Positions 26,799 to 35,429 of a DNA stretch of 64,000 nucleotides are shown here, in pieces. The stretch's first letter is position 1; the number at the start of each line of letters is the position of its first letter. The notes below the pieces were generated by a model. It worked only from the letters and a program-made list of their open reading frames with translations. It searched no databases and was not told the DNA's origin. Both the position numbers and the translations under genes were made by a program. Source of the stretch: Devosia sp. (GTDB lineage Bacteria > Pseudomonadota > Alphaproteobacteria > Rhizobiales > Devosiaceae); the NCBI RefSeq assembly GCF_017744655.1, contig NZ_JAGIAW010000006.1:124001-188000 (forward strand). Reading direction: 5' to 3'.

Positions 26799-27290
26799 TC
26801 AGCTCTTCTTTTCCAGATCCACGCCCGCAGTCCGGGCGATGGAATCAAGCGCGGCGTTGACCATGCCGGAGGCGTCTTCTTCGAAGAAGGCGCGGGCGAC
26901 GTCGACATATTCGGTGATGACGACGCGGGCCGGGATGTCTCTACGGCGCAGGAGTTCGAAGGCGGCGGCGCGAAGGATGGCGCGGAGCGTGGAATCGATG
27001 CGATCGATCGGCCAGTCTTCGGCCAGGGCCTTGTCGATGGCCGGGTCGATCTCAAGCTGGTTCTTGGTGACGCCGCGCACGATCTGGCCGAAAAAATCGG
27101 CGTCGGCGGGCAGATATTGTTCGCCCTCGACTTCGCGACCGAGATGGAAGGCGCTGAACTGGGCCAGCGTATCTTCCAGCGTCTGGCGCCCCACATCCAT
27201 CTGGTAGAGCGCCTGGACAGCCGCAAGGCGGGCGGCGCCGCGCTGGTTGGCTGGACGCGAATTGTTCGGGATGGGGGGCGTATCAGTCAT
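26799..27290 (-). CDS. nusB: Transcription antitermination protein NusB
   Basis: 163 residues. GAARLAAVQALYQMDVG at the N-terminus, then DRIDSTLRAILRAAAFELL and VVITEYVDVARAFFEED are the conserved helices of NusB, which binds boxA RNA with NusE (S10) for rRNA antitermination. Its start codon follows the ribH stop with no gap, so the two are co-translated. The ribH-nusB order is widespread. Confidence 0.95.
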   Translation of the reverse strand: MTDTPPIPNNSRPANQRGAARLAAVQALYQMDVGRQTLEDTLAQFSAFHLGREVEGEQYLPADADFFGQIVRGVTKNQLEIDPAIDKALAEDWPIDRIDSTLRAILRAAAFELLRRRDIPARVVITEYVDVARAFFEEDASGMVNAALDSIARTAGVDLEKKS

Positions 27291-27773
27291 TTATGCGTTC
27301 AACTTTGCCTTGAGAGCGGCGAGAGCAAGGGCGGCACGGGCGGCATCGCCACCACGATCGCCATCGGCGACGCGGGCACGGGTCCAGGCCTGGCCTTCGT
27401 TCTCGACCGTAAGAATGCCGATGCCGAGCGGCAGGGCGTCCACCACCGCCAATTCGGCAAGGGCGCGGATGCTTTCGCTGGCGACTGACACGTAGTGATT
27501 GGACTGGCCGCGGATGACGCAGCCGAGGGCGACGAAGCCGTCGTATTTGTCGGTTTCGAGGGCCATGGCGACGCCGACCGGCACTTCCATGGCGCCGGGG
27601 ACGGCGATGACGTCAAAGGTGGCGCCGGCGGCCTTGAGGGCGGCAGAGGCGCCGGTCTTCATTTCATCGGCGATACCGGGATAGGCCCTGCCCTCGACGA
27701 TGAGGAAATGCAGACCCGCAGCCGAATTGGGCTCGATCGAAAAGCGTTCGCCGTAAGAATCCATAGCAGACAT
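27291..27773 (-). CDS. ribH: 6,7-dimethyl-8-ribityllumazine synthase
   Basis: 160 residues from ATG 27773 behind AAAGG; a second ATG at 27764 is possible. VPGAMEVPVGVAMALE and ALGCVIRGQSNHYVSVASES are the conserved lumazine synthase segments, the latter carrying the catalytic His and phosphate-binding loop. It condenses the pyrimidine and butanone-phosphate precursors to form the direct riboflavin precursor. The gene lies between nrdR and nusB, but ribD and ribE, usual partners in this cluster, are absent. Confidence 0.93.
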   Translation of the reverse strand: MSAMDSYGERFSIEPNSAAGLHFLIVEGRAYPGIADEMKTGASAALKAAGATFDVIAVPGAMEVPVGVAMALETDKYDGFVALGCVIRGQSNHYVSVASESIRALAELAVVDALPLGIGILTVENEGQAWTRARVADGDRGGDAARAALALAALKAKLNA

Positions 27774-27834
27774 CCTTGCCTTTGCTACCCAACCCCATAG
27801 TCCGCCCCGCAACGGCGAGCAAGGCGAGACTAGA

Positions 27835-28314
27835 TCAATCGTCCTCGGGAAGGGGCGTATTCGCGTCGGAATCAAGCTCGGCGAGAAAATCGCGGAAATC
27901 GTCGGGATCGGCGAAATTCTTGTAGACCGAGGCAAAGCGCACGAAGGCCACATGGTCGAGGCCTTTTAGGCCAACCATCACATATTCGCCGATCTGGTCT
28001 GAGGTGATTTCAACATCGCCGAGGCTTTCGAGCTGGCGGACGATGCCCGAAATCATGCGCTCGACGCGTTCGGGATCGACCGAGCGCTTGCGCAATGCGG
28101 TGTTGACCGAGCGCGTAAGCTTTTCACGGTCGAAGGGGACTTTCCGACCGGTCTTCTTGACCACCGTGAGATCGCGCAATTGCACGCGCTCAAACGTGGT
28201 GAAGCGGCCGCCGCAGGCATTGCACACGCGGCGGCGGCGGATAGCGCCCGAATCTTCGGTCGGGCGGCTATCCTTCACCTGGGTATCGTCATTGCCACAA
28301 TAGGGGCAGCGCAT
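27835..28314 (-). CDS. nrdR: Transcriptional repressor NrdR
   Basis: 159 residues. An N-terminal zinc ribbon has Cys3, Cys6, Cys31 and Cys34 (MRCPYCGN and [13 protein letters not shown]), followed by an ATP-cone domain ([20 protein letters not shown]). NrdR senses adenine nucleotides and represses ribonucleotide reductase genes at NrdR boxes. It sits between glyA and ribH, its common location in alphaproteobacteria. The C-terminus is acidic. Confidence 0.96.
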   Translation of the reverse strand: MRCPYCGNDDTQVKDSRPTEDSGAIRRRRVCNACGGRFTTFERVQLRDLTVVKKTGRKVPFDREKLTRSVNTALRKRSVDPERVERMISGIVRQLESLGDVEITSDQIGEYVMVGLKGLDHVAFVRFASVYKNFADPDDFRDFLAELDSDANTPLPEDD

Positions 28315-28340
28315 AGGCTCTATGTCCTTTTATGGCAAAA

Positions 28341-28368
28341 GGCATTCTCGCTTTCGCGGGAATGACGC
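28341..28368. repeat. Half copy of the CATTCCCGC repeat
   Basis: GGCATTCTCGCTTTCGCGGG AATGACG matches the right arm of the inverted repeat found complete at 15612 and 42570. It fills the 62-base space between nrdR and glyA, and its left arm is missing. Confidence 0.6.
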
Positions 28369-28376
28369 GGTGTGTT

Positions 28377-29675
28377 TTAGCCGTAGATCGGGAAGCGATC
28401 GGTCAGCGTCTTTACCTTGGCGCGGACTTCGGCTTCGACGGCGCCGTTATTGTCATCGCCATTGGTCTTGAGGCCATCGAGCACTTCGATGATATATTCG
28501 CCCACAAGCTTGAACTCTTCGGTGCCAAAGCCGCGCGAGGTGCCGGCCGGAGTGCCGAGACGCACGCCCGAGGTGATCGCGGGCTTTTCCGGATCGAAGG
28601 GCACGGCGTTCTTGTTGCAGGTGATGTGGGCGCGGCCGAGAGCAGTTTCGGTCGCCTTGCCGGTGAGCCCCTTGGGGCGGAGGTCAACCAGCATCAGGTG
28701 GTTGTCCGTGCCGCCCGAGACGATATCGACGCCGCCCTTGACGAGGGTTTCGGCGAGGACCTGGGCATTGGCCACCACCTGCTGGGCATAAAGCTTGAAT
28801 TCGGGCTGCAGCGCTTCCTTGAAGGCCACGGCCTTGGCGGCGATGACGTGCATCAGGGGGCCGCCCTGGATGCCCGGGAAAATTGCCGAATTGATCTTCT
28901 TGGCAATGTCTTCATCGTTGGTGAGGATCAGGCCGCCGCGCGGGCCGCGCAGGGTTTTGTGGGTTGTCGTGGTGGCGACGTGGGCGTGCGGGAATGGGCT
29001 CGGGTACACACCGCCAGCGACGAGGCCGGCAACGTGGGCCATGTCGACGAAAAGGATGGCGCCGACTTCATCGGCAATGGCGCGGAACTCGGCCCAATCC
29101 ATGATGCGCGAATAGGCCGAGAAACCGGCGACGATCATCTTGGGGCTATGCTCGCGGGCGAGCTGACGGACCTGGTCCATATCGACGCGGCCATCCTGCT
29201 TGCGCAGACCATATTGGATGGCGTTGAACCACTTGCCCGACTGGTTGGGCTTGGCGCCGTGGGTCAGGTGACCGCCGGCATCGAGCGACATGCCGAGGAT
29301 GGTGTCGCCGGGCTGAATGAGGGCCTGATAGACGCCCTGATTGGCCTGGGAACCGGAATTGGGCTGGACGTTGGCGAAGGCCGTGCCGAAGAGCTGCTTG
29401 GCGCGCTCGATGGCGAGACTTTCGGCCACGTCGACATACTGGCAGCCGCCGTAGTAGCGCTTGCCGGGATAGCCTTCGGCATACTTGTTGGTCAGCACCG
29501 AGCCCTGGGCTTCGAGCACGGCCTGGGAAACGATGTTTTCCGAGGCGATAAGCTCGATTTCGCTCTGCTGGCGACCGAGTTCATCCTGGATTGCCTTGGC
29601 GATTTCCGGGTCGGTTTCAGCAACCGCAGCGGAAAAGAAATGGGGAAAGAGCGGGGTAGAAGTGGCAGCGCTCAT
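28377..29675 (-). CDS. glyA: Serine hydroxymethyltransferase
   Basis: 432 residues, the normal bacterial SHMT length. It has [19 protein letters not shown] near the start, [18 protein letters not shown], and the PLP-lysine motif [14 protein letters not shown]. It interconverts serine and glycine while loading tetrahydrofolate with a one-carbon unit. A 391-base region separates it from the divergent BA14K pseudogene. Confidence 0.97.
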   Translation of the reverse strand: MSAATSTPLFPHFFSAAVAETDPEIAKAIQDELGRQQSEIELIASENIVSQAVLEAQGSVLTNKYAEGYPGKRYYGGCQYVDVAESLAIERAKQLFGTAFANVQPNSGSQANQGVYQALIQPGDTILGMSLDAGGHLTHGAKPNQSGKWFNAIQYGLRKQDGRVDMDQVRQLAREHSPKMIVAGFSAYSRIMDWAEFRAIADEVGAILFVDMAHVAGLVAGGVYPSPFPHAHVATTTTHKTLRGPRGGLILTNDEDIAKKINSAIFPGIQGGPLMHVIAAKAVAFKEALQPEFKLYAQQVVANAQVLAETLVKGGVDIVSGGTDNHLMLVDLRPKGLTGKATETALGRAHITCNKNAVPFDPEKPAITSGVRLGTPAGTSRGFGTEEFKLVGEYIIEVLDGLKTNGDDNNGAVEAEVRAKVKTLTDRFPIYG

Positions 29676-30066
29676 GCGACGATTTCCTCACTAGGGACCA
29701 GGGTGACCGGCATGGCGGTGCCTTTATCACGGCGAGTAGCGCGAATCCAAGACCGATACATTTGTACTGGATCCATGGGGCTCCCCCTGATCGTGGATGG
29801 GTTGCCCAGGCGAGCGGCTCTGATGAAGTTCGCGTTTCCCGATGGTTGCCCATCTCTTTCTCGCCAGTCGCGCGAACGGGGTGAATATGGCGCAAAGTGG
29901 CAGCCGTGTGAAGGCCCTGCAAGCGGCAAGACAACTTACTATCAACACTCAAAATATTGGATTTTAGCGAGTTCCGGCGCGGTACTTTCACCACGCTGAC
30001 GAACCCTTTCTAGAGAAGCTGCGTCCATTCTGATGGCCACGGAGTGCGATCATCCAGGAGGGATCA
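29676..30066. other. Intergenic region between glyA and the BA14K pseudogene
   Basis: 391 bases that must hold the divergent promoters of glyA and the small secreted-protein gene. I see no coding sequence, no strong hairpin and none of the repeat families found elsewhere. There is an AGGAGG ribosome-binding site just before 30067. Nothing else is supportable. Confidence 0.5.
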
Positions 30067-30512
30067 ATGAAACCGCTCGTGACCAAATTGACTGCTATCG
30101 CCATGACCGGCCTACTGTCCATCTCCAGCTTTGCGCCGGTACAAGCGCAGGACAACACACTTAGCTTCGATCAGCGCAAGCAGGTTGTCCAAAGCTATTG
30201 CCAGCGCTTCCCGCAGGACCCCGATTGCAATGGCTGGTGGTTCTGGAGCGCGCGGGATTATGACACCTTCTACTATCGCAATCGCAGCGATCTCGATCCG
30301 CTGGTGGCCGGTATTCTGGGCCTGGCGATCGGCGCGATCATTGGCGGCGCCATTGCCAACAGCAACAAGAGCCAGAATACGAGCCCACCGCCGACCTATA
30401 CGCGACGCGACAGCGGCCACGTGGCGGGTGCTATCAACGCTACAAATCCTATGACGAGCGGACCGATACGTTCATGGGCTATGACGGCATTCGCCACCCC
30501 TGCACGCTCTAG
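30067..30512 (+). pseudogene. BA14K-family secreted protein, broken by a frameshift
   Basis: The first about 119 residues match the intact paralogue at 31709: signal peptide, then SFDQRKQVVQSYCQRFPQDP DCN, an arginine/tyrosine-rich stretch and a glycine-rich hydrophobic segment. At 30424-30428 one base is missing (GTG GCG GG then TGC). Read in the shifted frame, the expected BA14K end appears, CYQRYKSYDERTDTFMGYDG IRHPCTL, with a stop at 30510-30512. As it stands, translation runs out of frame to 30600 into the convergent acyltransferase gene. This is either a pseudogene or a sequencing error. Confidence 0.8.
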
Positions 30513-30525
30513 AGCGTTTGGCGGG

Positions 30526-31572
30526 CTAGGGCTTCCGCGGCTCCAGCTCGCCATCTCGCGCCTGAGCCGGTTGGCGGCGATCACGGCCGAGACCGAATAG
30601 GCGCAGCAGGCCGAGGCGTTTCAGCGCCTCATAGACTAGAAGCGGCAGCAATATGCCGGCCAGCATGCCCCCCAGAACCTGCAGCCAGATCGCATCCCAG
30701 CCGAGCGCATGGAGGCCAATGCGCGTCGCCGCCTCGGGGATGATGTGCATGACATAAATAGCCATGGACGTGGCGCCCAGATAGGTCGCGATGGCCATGG
30801 GGCCGCTGGGTATTCTCGGGGCAAAGCCATAGACCATGGCGCAGAAGCCAAGCGTGGCAACGAGGCTGAGCAGCGTGCCCAGAGGCGAAGGCCGAAGTCC
30901 GAAGAAGACGGCTCCGGCAAGGCTGAGTACGAACATTCCTGCCCCCAAAATTCCGATCTGCCCGTCCTGCTTCAGTGCAAAGAGGTCACGACGCGTGAGG
31001 AGTACGCCGAACAGGAAGAATGGCAGATTGGCGACAGCGCCGCCCAAAAGGTCGGTGCCCGCAAGCATGGGCTGGATGGCGGTGGCCACAAAGGACAGGA
31101 TCAGGACGCCGACCAGGAGCGCAGTCGAGGCCCGAACCAGCAGCATGCAGAAGACCTGAATGACAAACAGGGCCCAGAGGAACCAGAAGATGTCCTTGGG
31201 CGGGAAGGGAAAGAGCAGCGCGTCCATCGGCGAGATCGCATCGCGCGTGGTGAACGAGCCGGCCAGCAGCAGGAAGGCGGCAAGAATCCAGGACCAGAGC
31301 AGAAGCGGGTAGAGCAGGGATTCGCAGCGCTTGAGAATGGAGACGATTGCCCCGTCGCGCAGCACCGATTTTTCGAAGAACATGCCGGAAACGAGGAAAA
31401 ACAGCGGCATGTGAAAGAGATAGATGGCGGCATCGACGCCGGCATAGAGCGCGGCGTCGGTCAGGATGTCGGCCTGCCATAGCCCGCGCCAGACATGGCC
31501 GAAGACGACAAGCACGATGCCAATGCCACGTGCTGCATCGACCCAATCAAGGCGGCCCACATTCCTCGTCAT
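30526..31572 (-). CDS. Acyltransferase 3 family membrane protein
   Basis: 348 residues from ATG 31572 (MTRNVGRLDWVDAARGIGIV). About ten membrane helices; RLDWVDAARGIGIVLVVFGH contains the Asp and His typical of the family, and the core is the OafA/OatA-like acyltransferase 3 fold. Such proteins move acyl groups to exported glycans or lipids. The substrate is unknown. It lies between two BA14K genes on the opposite strand; its 3' end is close to the frameshifted one. The C-terminal 20 residues are charged and cytoplasmic. Confidence 0.85.
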   Translation of the reverse strand: MTRNVGRLDWVDAARGIGIVLVVFGHVWRGLWQADILTDAALYAGVDAAIYLFHMPLFFLVSGMFFEKSVLRDGAIVSILKRCESLLYPLLLWSWILAAFLLLAGSFTTRDAISPMDALLFPFPPKDIFWFLWALFVIQVFCMLLVRASTALLVGVLILSFVATAIQPMLAGTDLLGGAVANLPFFLFGVLLTRRDLFALKQDGQIGILGAGMFVLSLAGAVFFGLRPSPLGTLLSLVATLGFCAMVYGFAPRIPSGPMAIATYLGATSMAIYVMHIIPEAATRIGLHALGWDAIWLQVLGGMLAGILLPLLVYEALKRLGLLRLFGLGRDRRQPAQARDGELEPRKP

Positions 31573-31708
31573 GATCGATGCGCCATCGACTATCGGTTCC
31601 TTCGATCCGTTCCGGCTGGTCAAATGCTGGGCTAGGCCGCAACCACTGGCCGGGTCTGGACATTCACCTGTCAATAGCATTGGCGGGCCGAGGCCCGGGA
31701 GTAGAGAA

Positions 31709-32158
31709 ATGAATAAACTTGCTTCTATACTGAGCGCCGTTGCCCTGACCGGTGTGACCGCGATCGGCAGCGGGGTTCCGGCGCAGGCCCAGTCGTTTTC
31801 GATGAGCTTTGGCCAGCGGCACCAAGTGATCCAAACCTATTGCGACCGCTATCCGTCGGACCCTGACTGCAACAGTTTCTATCAGGGCAATTGGCGCGAT
31901 CGGGACTATCAGAGGTTCTACAGCACGCGCCGCGCGCCCATTGACAACATTTCGACCGGCATCCTGGGCTTCACCTTTGGCGCGGCGCTGGGTTCGATCA
32001 TCGCCAATGGCGCGAACAATAGCGGCGATGTCGTCGTGAGGCGTGCAAACGGCTACGATTCCCATGTGCAGGCCTGCTACAACCGCTATCGGTCCTATGA
32101 CGAGGAAACCAATACGTTTCTGGGCTTCGATGGCGTTCGCCACGAGTGCCGGCTTTAG
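31709..32158 (+). CDS. BA14K-family secreted protein
   Basis: 149 residues from ATG 31709. A signal peptide (about 1-27, ending AQAQ) is followed by MSFGQRHQVIQTYCDRYPSD PDCN, a tyrosine/arginine-rich part, a glycine-rich hydrophobic helix (TGILGFTFGAALGSIIA) and the BA14K C-terminus HVQACYNRYRSYDEETNTFL with GFDGVRHECRL. BA14K proteins were first described as Brucella immunoreactive, lectin-like envelope proteins. It is an intact paralogue of the broken gene at 30067. Four conserved cysteines suggest disulfides. Confidence 0.85.
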   Translation: MNKLASILSAVALTGVTAIGSGVPAQAQSFSMSFGQRHQVIQTYCDRYPSDPDCNSFYQGNWRDRDYQRFYSTRRAPIDNISTGILGFTFGAALGSIIANGANNSGDVVVRRANGYDSHVQACYNRYRSYDEETNTFLGFDGVRHECRL

Positions 32159-32382
32159 GCGTAGCGACCTGAAGGGGGAGCCGGTGGCGGCTCCTCTGGT
32201 TCGCCGAGCTTACGCTTGAGCTTGGCGAGGGCGACGCGTTCCATTTGCAGGCGCGTGGCGCTGACGGGGGTGATGACAAAGACTTCGGTGCCCGTCACCT
32301 CGTCTATCGCAGCGACGCGCATGACCTGACCCATCTGCACGAATTCAAAAAGAACCCCGCCCGCCAATGGGACCTCCATCAT
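32155..32382 (-). CDS. Small conserved protein (DUF6898-like), function unknown
   Basis: About 75 residues. The core VLFEFVQMGQVMRVAAIDEV followed by TGTEVFVITP and ALAKLKRKL resembles small alphaproteobacterial proteins that I recall near glyA as DUF6898; the match is from memory. The C-terminus is proline-rich. Start is uncertain: ATG at 32382 or 32379 lack a good Shine-Dalgarno, whereas TTG at 32367 has GGAGG five bases upstream and would give a 70-residue protein. Its stop overlaps the end of the BA14K gene by 4 bp. Confidence 0.55.
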   Translation of the reverse strand: MMEVPLAGGVLFEFVQMGQVMRVAAIDEVTGTEVFVITPVSATRLQMERVALAKLKRKLGEPEEPPPAPPSGRYA

Positions 32383-32464
32383 TGTGAGGAGTTTAGCAGG
32401 GATTCGGGATGGCAAGGAGTCGGAAATGTGCGGAGGGGAGTTGGGGCACTACCACTCCCAAACA

Positions 32465-32550
32465 GAGGTTCCCGCTTTCGCGGGAATGACGCCGTGTGAG
32501 GGAAAGCCCCTGCCCTACAAACAAAAATCCCCGCTTTCGCGGGGATTTTT
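32465..32550. repeat. Two copies of the CCCGCTTTCGCGGG palindrome
   Basis: 32465-32492 is GGTTCCCGCTTTCGCGGGAA TGACG, a right-arm copy. 32523-32550 is a perfect 12-bp stem AAAAATCCCCGC/GCGGGGATTTTT with a TTTC loop. The latter has A-runs and T-runs on both sides and could act as a bidirectional terminator. Confidence 0.75.
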
Positions 32551-32559
32551 CGTTACCGC

Positions 32560-32635
32560 CATTCGAGCGTAGCTCTCATGGCCTTGCCGCCTAAAATCGC
32601 TCCACCGGAGCGATTTTGCCTGTGGCACGGCGTCA
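32560..32635. repeat. GCTCCACCGGAGC-type repeat ending at the ldtP stop codon
   Basis: The element begins CCATTCGAGCGTAGCTCTCA TGG and contains an 11-bp stem AAAATCGCTCC (32593-32603) with GGAGCGATTTT (32607-32617) and a 3-base loop. It ends with GGCACGGCGTCA. The final TCA is the TGA stop of ldtP on the minus strand. The symmetric A/T flanks make it a candidate terminator for ldtP. Related copies are at 43158-43315 and 62193-62270. Confidence 0.7.
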
Positions 32636-33901
32636 AGCGTCGAACGAGACCTTGCCCTGTTCGTCGAACTTGTAGACGTCGTCGCGGAAGCTGACGGTGC
32701 CCTGGCGGTTAGCCCACGCCGTGATGTAGGTGGTGTGGATCGGCACGCGGGCCTTGCATTCCACGTCGAGACGCTGGAGCGAGTCGAAGGTGGAGTCGAC
32801 TTTCTGCTGGTCCCAATCGCCATTGTCGCGCAGCAGCCAATTGACCAACTGATTGACGCCATCGACGCGGACACAGCCCGAGGAGTGGAAGCGGGCATTT
32901 TCACCGAAAAGCGCCTTGGTCGGGGTGTCGTGCAGGTAGCAATCGTAGGGATTGTAGAAGTTGATCTTGCAATGGCCCATGGAGTTGGCGGCGCCCGGCT
33001 CCTGGCGATACATGTAGTTCACTTCAGCATCGGTAATGCTGGCCCAGTTGATCGACTGCGGATCGATCTTATTGCCCGAACCGTCATAGATGAAGATGTT
33101 CTGCTCGGTCAGGTAATTGGGGTTCTGCAGCATGTACTTGGTCAGGTCCTGGCGGACCAACGACTTGGGCACGTGCCAATACGGGTTGAAATTGATCTGG
33201 CTGATCTTGCTGGCCATGATCGGGGTGGCGCGTTCGACGCGGCCGACGACGGCGGTGTGGCGCTGCTCGACCATGCCGTCATTCACCGCTTCGATAGTGG
33301 CGGCGGGAATGTTCACCACGACATAGCGCGGGTTGAGGTTGGCGGCCATGTTCTGAACGCGCGTGTAATTGAGGTAGAGCTGCTGCAGGCGCTGCTGGGC
33401 CGGAACGGCCATGGCATACCAGGTGGCTTCATCGACCTGGCCATTGACCACGAGGCCGTGGCGGGCCTGGAAGGCGCGGACGCCGGCATCGGTCGGCGCA
33501 TCGAAGAGCTCGTTGACGTTTTCGACCAGGGCCATATCGCCCGAGGAAATCAGACGGCGCTTGAGCGCCACGACGGCGCGCGAAGACTTGCCGAGATTGA
33601 GGCCATAGGCTTCCTGCGGAATTTCTTCCCAGCCGCCAGCCGCGACGAAGGGCTCGTATTGCGAGATGGCAAGCTGCAGGTTGTAGACCGTGTCATAGGA
33701 CAGGATCGGCTCATTGGTGGAAATCAGCGCTTCGGCGGCAGCGGTGGCCCCGCCCTGGTCAGCGTCTTTCAGCACGCGATTGCGTGCGAACATATCCCAG
33801 ATCGACTCGCCTTCCTGTGCCCTTGCCAAGGTTGGCAGCAGCGCTGTGCTGGCACCGGCGATGGCCATGGTCTGCAGAAAGGAACGTCGATTTACCCGCA
33901 T
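32633..33901 (-). CDS. ldtP: L,D-transpeptidase with peptidoglycan-binding domain (LdtP-like)
   Basis: 422 residues from ATG 33901. The N-terminus MRVNRRSFLQTMAIAGAST has a twin-arginine signal with cleavage near LARAQ. A peptidoglycan-binding helix bundle follows (VRAFQARHGLVVNGQVDEAT), then the YkuD catalytic domain with YLHDTPTKALFGENARFHSS and GCVRV, giving the His and the nucleophilic Cys. Such YcbB/LdtP-type enzymes make 3-3 crosslinks or attach proteins to the wall. The gene follows ldtR on the same strand; in Liberibacter and Sinorhizobium the MarR protein LdtR controls ldtP. The 3' end meets a repeat element. Confidence 0.92.
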   Translation of the reverse strand: MRVNRRSFLQTMAIAGASTALLPTLARAQEGESIWDMFARNRVLKDADQGGATAAAEALISTNEPILSYDTVYNLQLAISQYEPFVAAGGWEEIPQEAYGLNLGKSSRAVVALKRRLISSGDMALVENVNELFDAPTDAGVRAFQARHGLVVNGQVDEATWYAMAVPAQQRLQQLYLNYTRVQNMAANLNPRYVVVNIPAATIEAVNDGMVEQRHTAVVGRVERATPIMASKISQINFNPYWHVPKSLVRQDLTKYMLQNPNYLTEQNIFIYDGSGNKIDPQSINWASITDAEVNYMYRQEPGAANSMGHCKINFYNPYDCYLHDTPTKALFGENARFHSSGCVRVDGVNQLVNWLLRDNGDWDQQKVDSTFDSLQRLDVECKARVPIHTTYITAWANRQGTVSFRDDVYKFDEQGKVSFDA

Positions 33902-34071
33902 ATCGTCACCCGAAGGAATCTGTCGCCACATAGGCGCGATTATCATTGCCGGCACCTGCTCCACAACGGCTGTCAACGCCTTGTGAACCATGAGGGCAGC
34001 CCCATCCATAGTCGAAGAATGGTTTAAAAACCACGTAACCGGGTGCCTTTGATTTGCGGCACAAATAAGAA

Positions 34072-34093
34072 AACGCCGGCCAAAGGCCGGCGT
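34072..34093 (-). terminator. Terminator after ldtR
   Basis: On the minus strand ACGCCGGCC-TTT-GGCCGGCGT forms a perfect 9-bp stem with a 3-base loop, followed by TTTTCTTATTTG. It lies 84 bases after the ldtR stop and so separates ldtR from ldtP. Confidence 0.9.
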
Positions 34094-34176
34094 CTCCGCA
34101 GAGAGTGTGGCGTGGAGGCAACACGTACCTACACCCGCATGCTGTTCAATTGGTCGCGGCCGAGCCGCGAGCACAA

Positions 34177-34686
34177 TCAGAGCTTGTAGAGAATCTGGTC
34201 GACCCAGAAGCGTTCGAGACGTGCCAGAGCCTTGTTCAGGTTGTCGAATTCCTCGTCGCCGAGGCCGCCGACCTTGTCGATGGATTTCAGGTGACGATCA
34301 TAGAGCTCGTCGATCACTTCCGCGACTTCCTCGCCCTTGGGGGTGAGGCGGATGCGGACCGAACGGCGGTCGGTGCGCGAGCGCTCCTGGAAGATGTAAC
34401 CGGTTTCGACCAGCTTCTTGAGATTGTAAGAAACGTTGGAGCCGAGATAGTAACCGCGCGAACGCAGCTCGCCGGCGGTCAGTTCGCTGTCGCCGATATT
34501 GAACATCAGCAGCGCCTGGACCGGGTTGATATCGTCCCAACCCATACGATCGAACTCGTCCTTGATCAGGTCGAGAAGACGACGGTGGAGACGTTCCACA
34601 CGGGAGACGGCTTCGAGATAGAGGGGCTTGAGACCTTCCGGACGGTTCGGGATCAGGGCCTCAGCTGCGTTCGACTTGGTTGCCAT
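34177..34686 (-). CDS. ldtR: MarR-type winged-helix regulator LdtR
   Basis: 169 residues. The winged helix spans residues about 55-125: ALLMFNIGDSELTAGELRSR, YYLGSNVSYNLKKLVETGYI and RTDRRSVRIRLTPKGEEV. The strongly conserved N-terminal helices and this exact wing are typical of LdtR of Hyphomicrobiales. LdtR is known to regulate an L,D-transpeptidase and stress tolerance in Liberibacter. The target-like gene ldtP lies directly downstream. The 5' region contains the inverted repeat TGCGA-TTTT-TCGCA at 34713-34726. Confidence 0.9.
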   Translation of the reverse strand: MATKSNAAEALIPNRPEGLKPLYLEAVSRVERLHRRLLDLIKDEFDRMGWDDINPVQALLMFNIGDSELTAGELRSRGYYLGSNVSYNLKKLVETGYIFQERSRTDRRSVRIRLTPKGEEVAEVIDELYDRHLKSIDKVGGLGDEEFDNLNKALARLERFWVDQILYKL

Positions 34687-34867
34687 TTTTGCCTCACTGT
34701 TTTTTCTCTGCGTGCGATTTTTCGCATCTCATGAGGCCAAACTACGACGGCCGAACTAAGATCGCCCTAAACAGCACGCTTAATGGCATCTTACTGGAAA
34801 GCAATGAGAATTTGGCTTAACGCTTCGTCACACCGGTGCATAAAGTTGTAACCTTTCCGAGGCGTAA

Positions 34868-34891
34868 ACGGGCGGCGGCTGGGCCGCCCGT
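34868..34891 (-). terminator. Hairpin after the small membrane gene at 34902
   Basis: A 9-bp stem ACGGGCGGC/GCCGCCCGT with a 6-base loop lies 10 bases after the stop codon of the minus-strand gene. Only three T residues follow on that strand, so termination may be partial. Confidence 0.65.
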
Positions 34892-34901
34892 CTCCTTCGG
34901 G

Positions 34902-35303
34902 TCATGCGCCGACCAGCTTGCGGCCGGCAAATTTGACGGCGCCTACGGCGGCAACGGCGAGGGCCTGGCCGAGGATCAAGGTTACTCCGATGCCCGTCAT
35001 TTGAGCCGAATAAAGCACAAGAAGTGCAACACTCGCGATCGCCCAGAGCATGTCACCGGCCATGTTGACGGCAAGCGAGAGTCTGTCGGGGCCGGTCGCG
35101 GCGCCAATGGCCCAATTAAAGAGAGCCCAGGGGAAGAGAAAGACGGCGGCACCGACGAGGATCGTGTGCATCGGTGCCCAGCCGACCAAAGCGGCGAGCG
35201 GATCGGCCAGAACGATGAGGCCGAGTCCCATGGTGAGCGAGAGAACAGCGTCGAAACGATAGACGAGGCGCGGATCGCGCAGGGTGAGGGCTTGGGCAGT
35301 CAT
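34902..35303 (-). CDS. Small integral membrane protein, function unknown
   Basis: 133 residues with four predicted membrane helices (about 16-37, 43-65, 78-98, 104-124). A charged N-terminus MTAQALTLRDPRLVYRFDAV is followed by almost entirely hydrophobic sequence. I do not recognise a named family with confidence. It is divergent from an XRE regulator at 35430, with the inverted repeat ATTACC-N5-GGTAAT in the 126-bp space, which suggests that the regulator controls it. Confidence 0.65.
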   Translation of the reverse strand: MTAQALTLRDPRLVYRFDAVLSLTMGLGLIVLADPLAALVGWAPMHTILVGAAVFLFPWALFNWAIGAATGPDRLSLAVNMAGDMLWAIASVALLVLYSAQMTGIGVTLILGQALAVAAVGAVKFAGRKLVGA

Positions 35304-35365
35304 GAAATGTCTCCGGGACCGGTTGTCGATGACTGCAGGGTGGCTCGCGGGAGGTCATGGCGACA

Positions 35366-35382
35366 ATTACCCCGGAGGTAAT
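35366..35382. promoter_or_regulatory. Inverted repeat in the divergent promoter region
   Basis: ATTACC-CCGGA-GGTAAT: 6-bp arms with a 5-base spacer, between the divergent membrane-protein and XRE genes. A dimeric regulator could bind here; the adjacent XRE protein is the first candidate. Confidence 0.5.
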
Positions 35383-35429
35383 GGAATTGCGCGCGCCGGT
35401 GCGGCAGGTTGGAGGCAAGGAGACACACC

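Noticed and set aside
28332..29999. A 555-codon plus-strand frame opposite glyA
   Set aside because: SHMT on the minus strand is unambiguous and the antisense frame begins in a repeat and has no recognisable domain.
30067..30600. An intact 177-residue protein at the first BA14K locus
   Set aside because: After residue 119 the frame departs from the paralogue, while the shifted frame carries the conserved BA14K end, so the long frame is an artefact of a frameshift.
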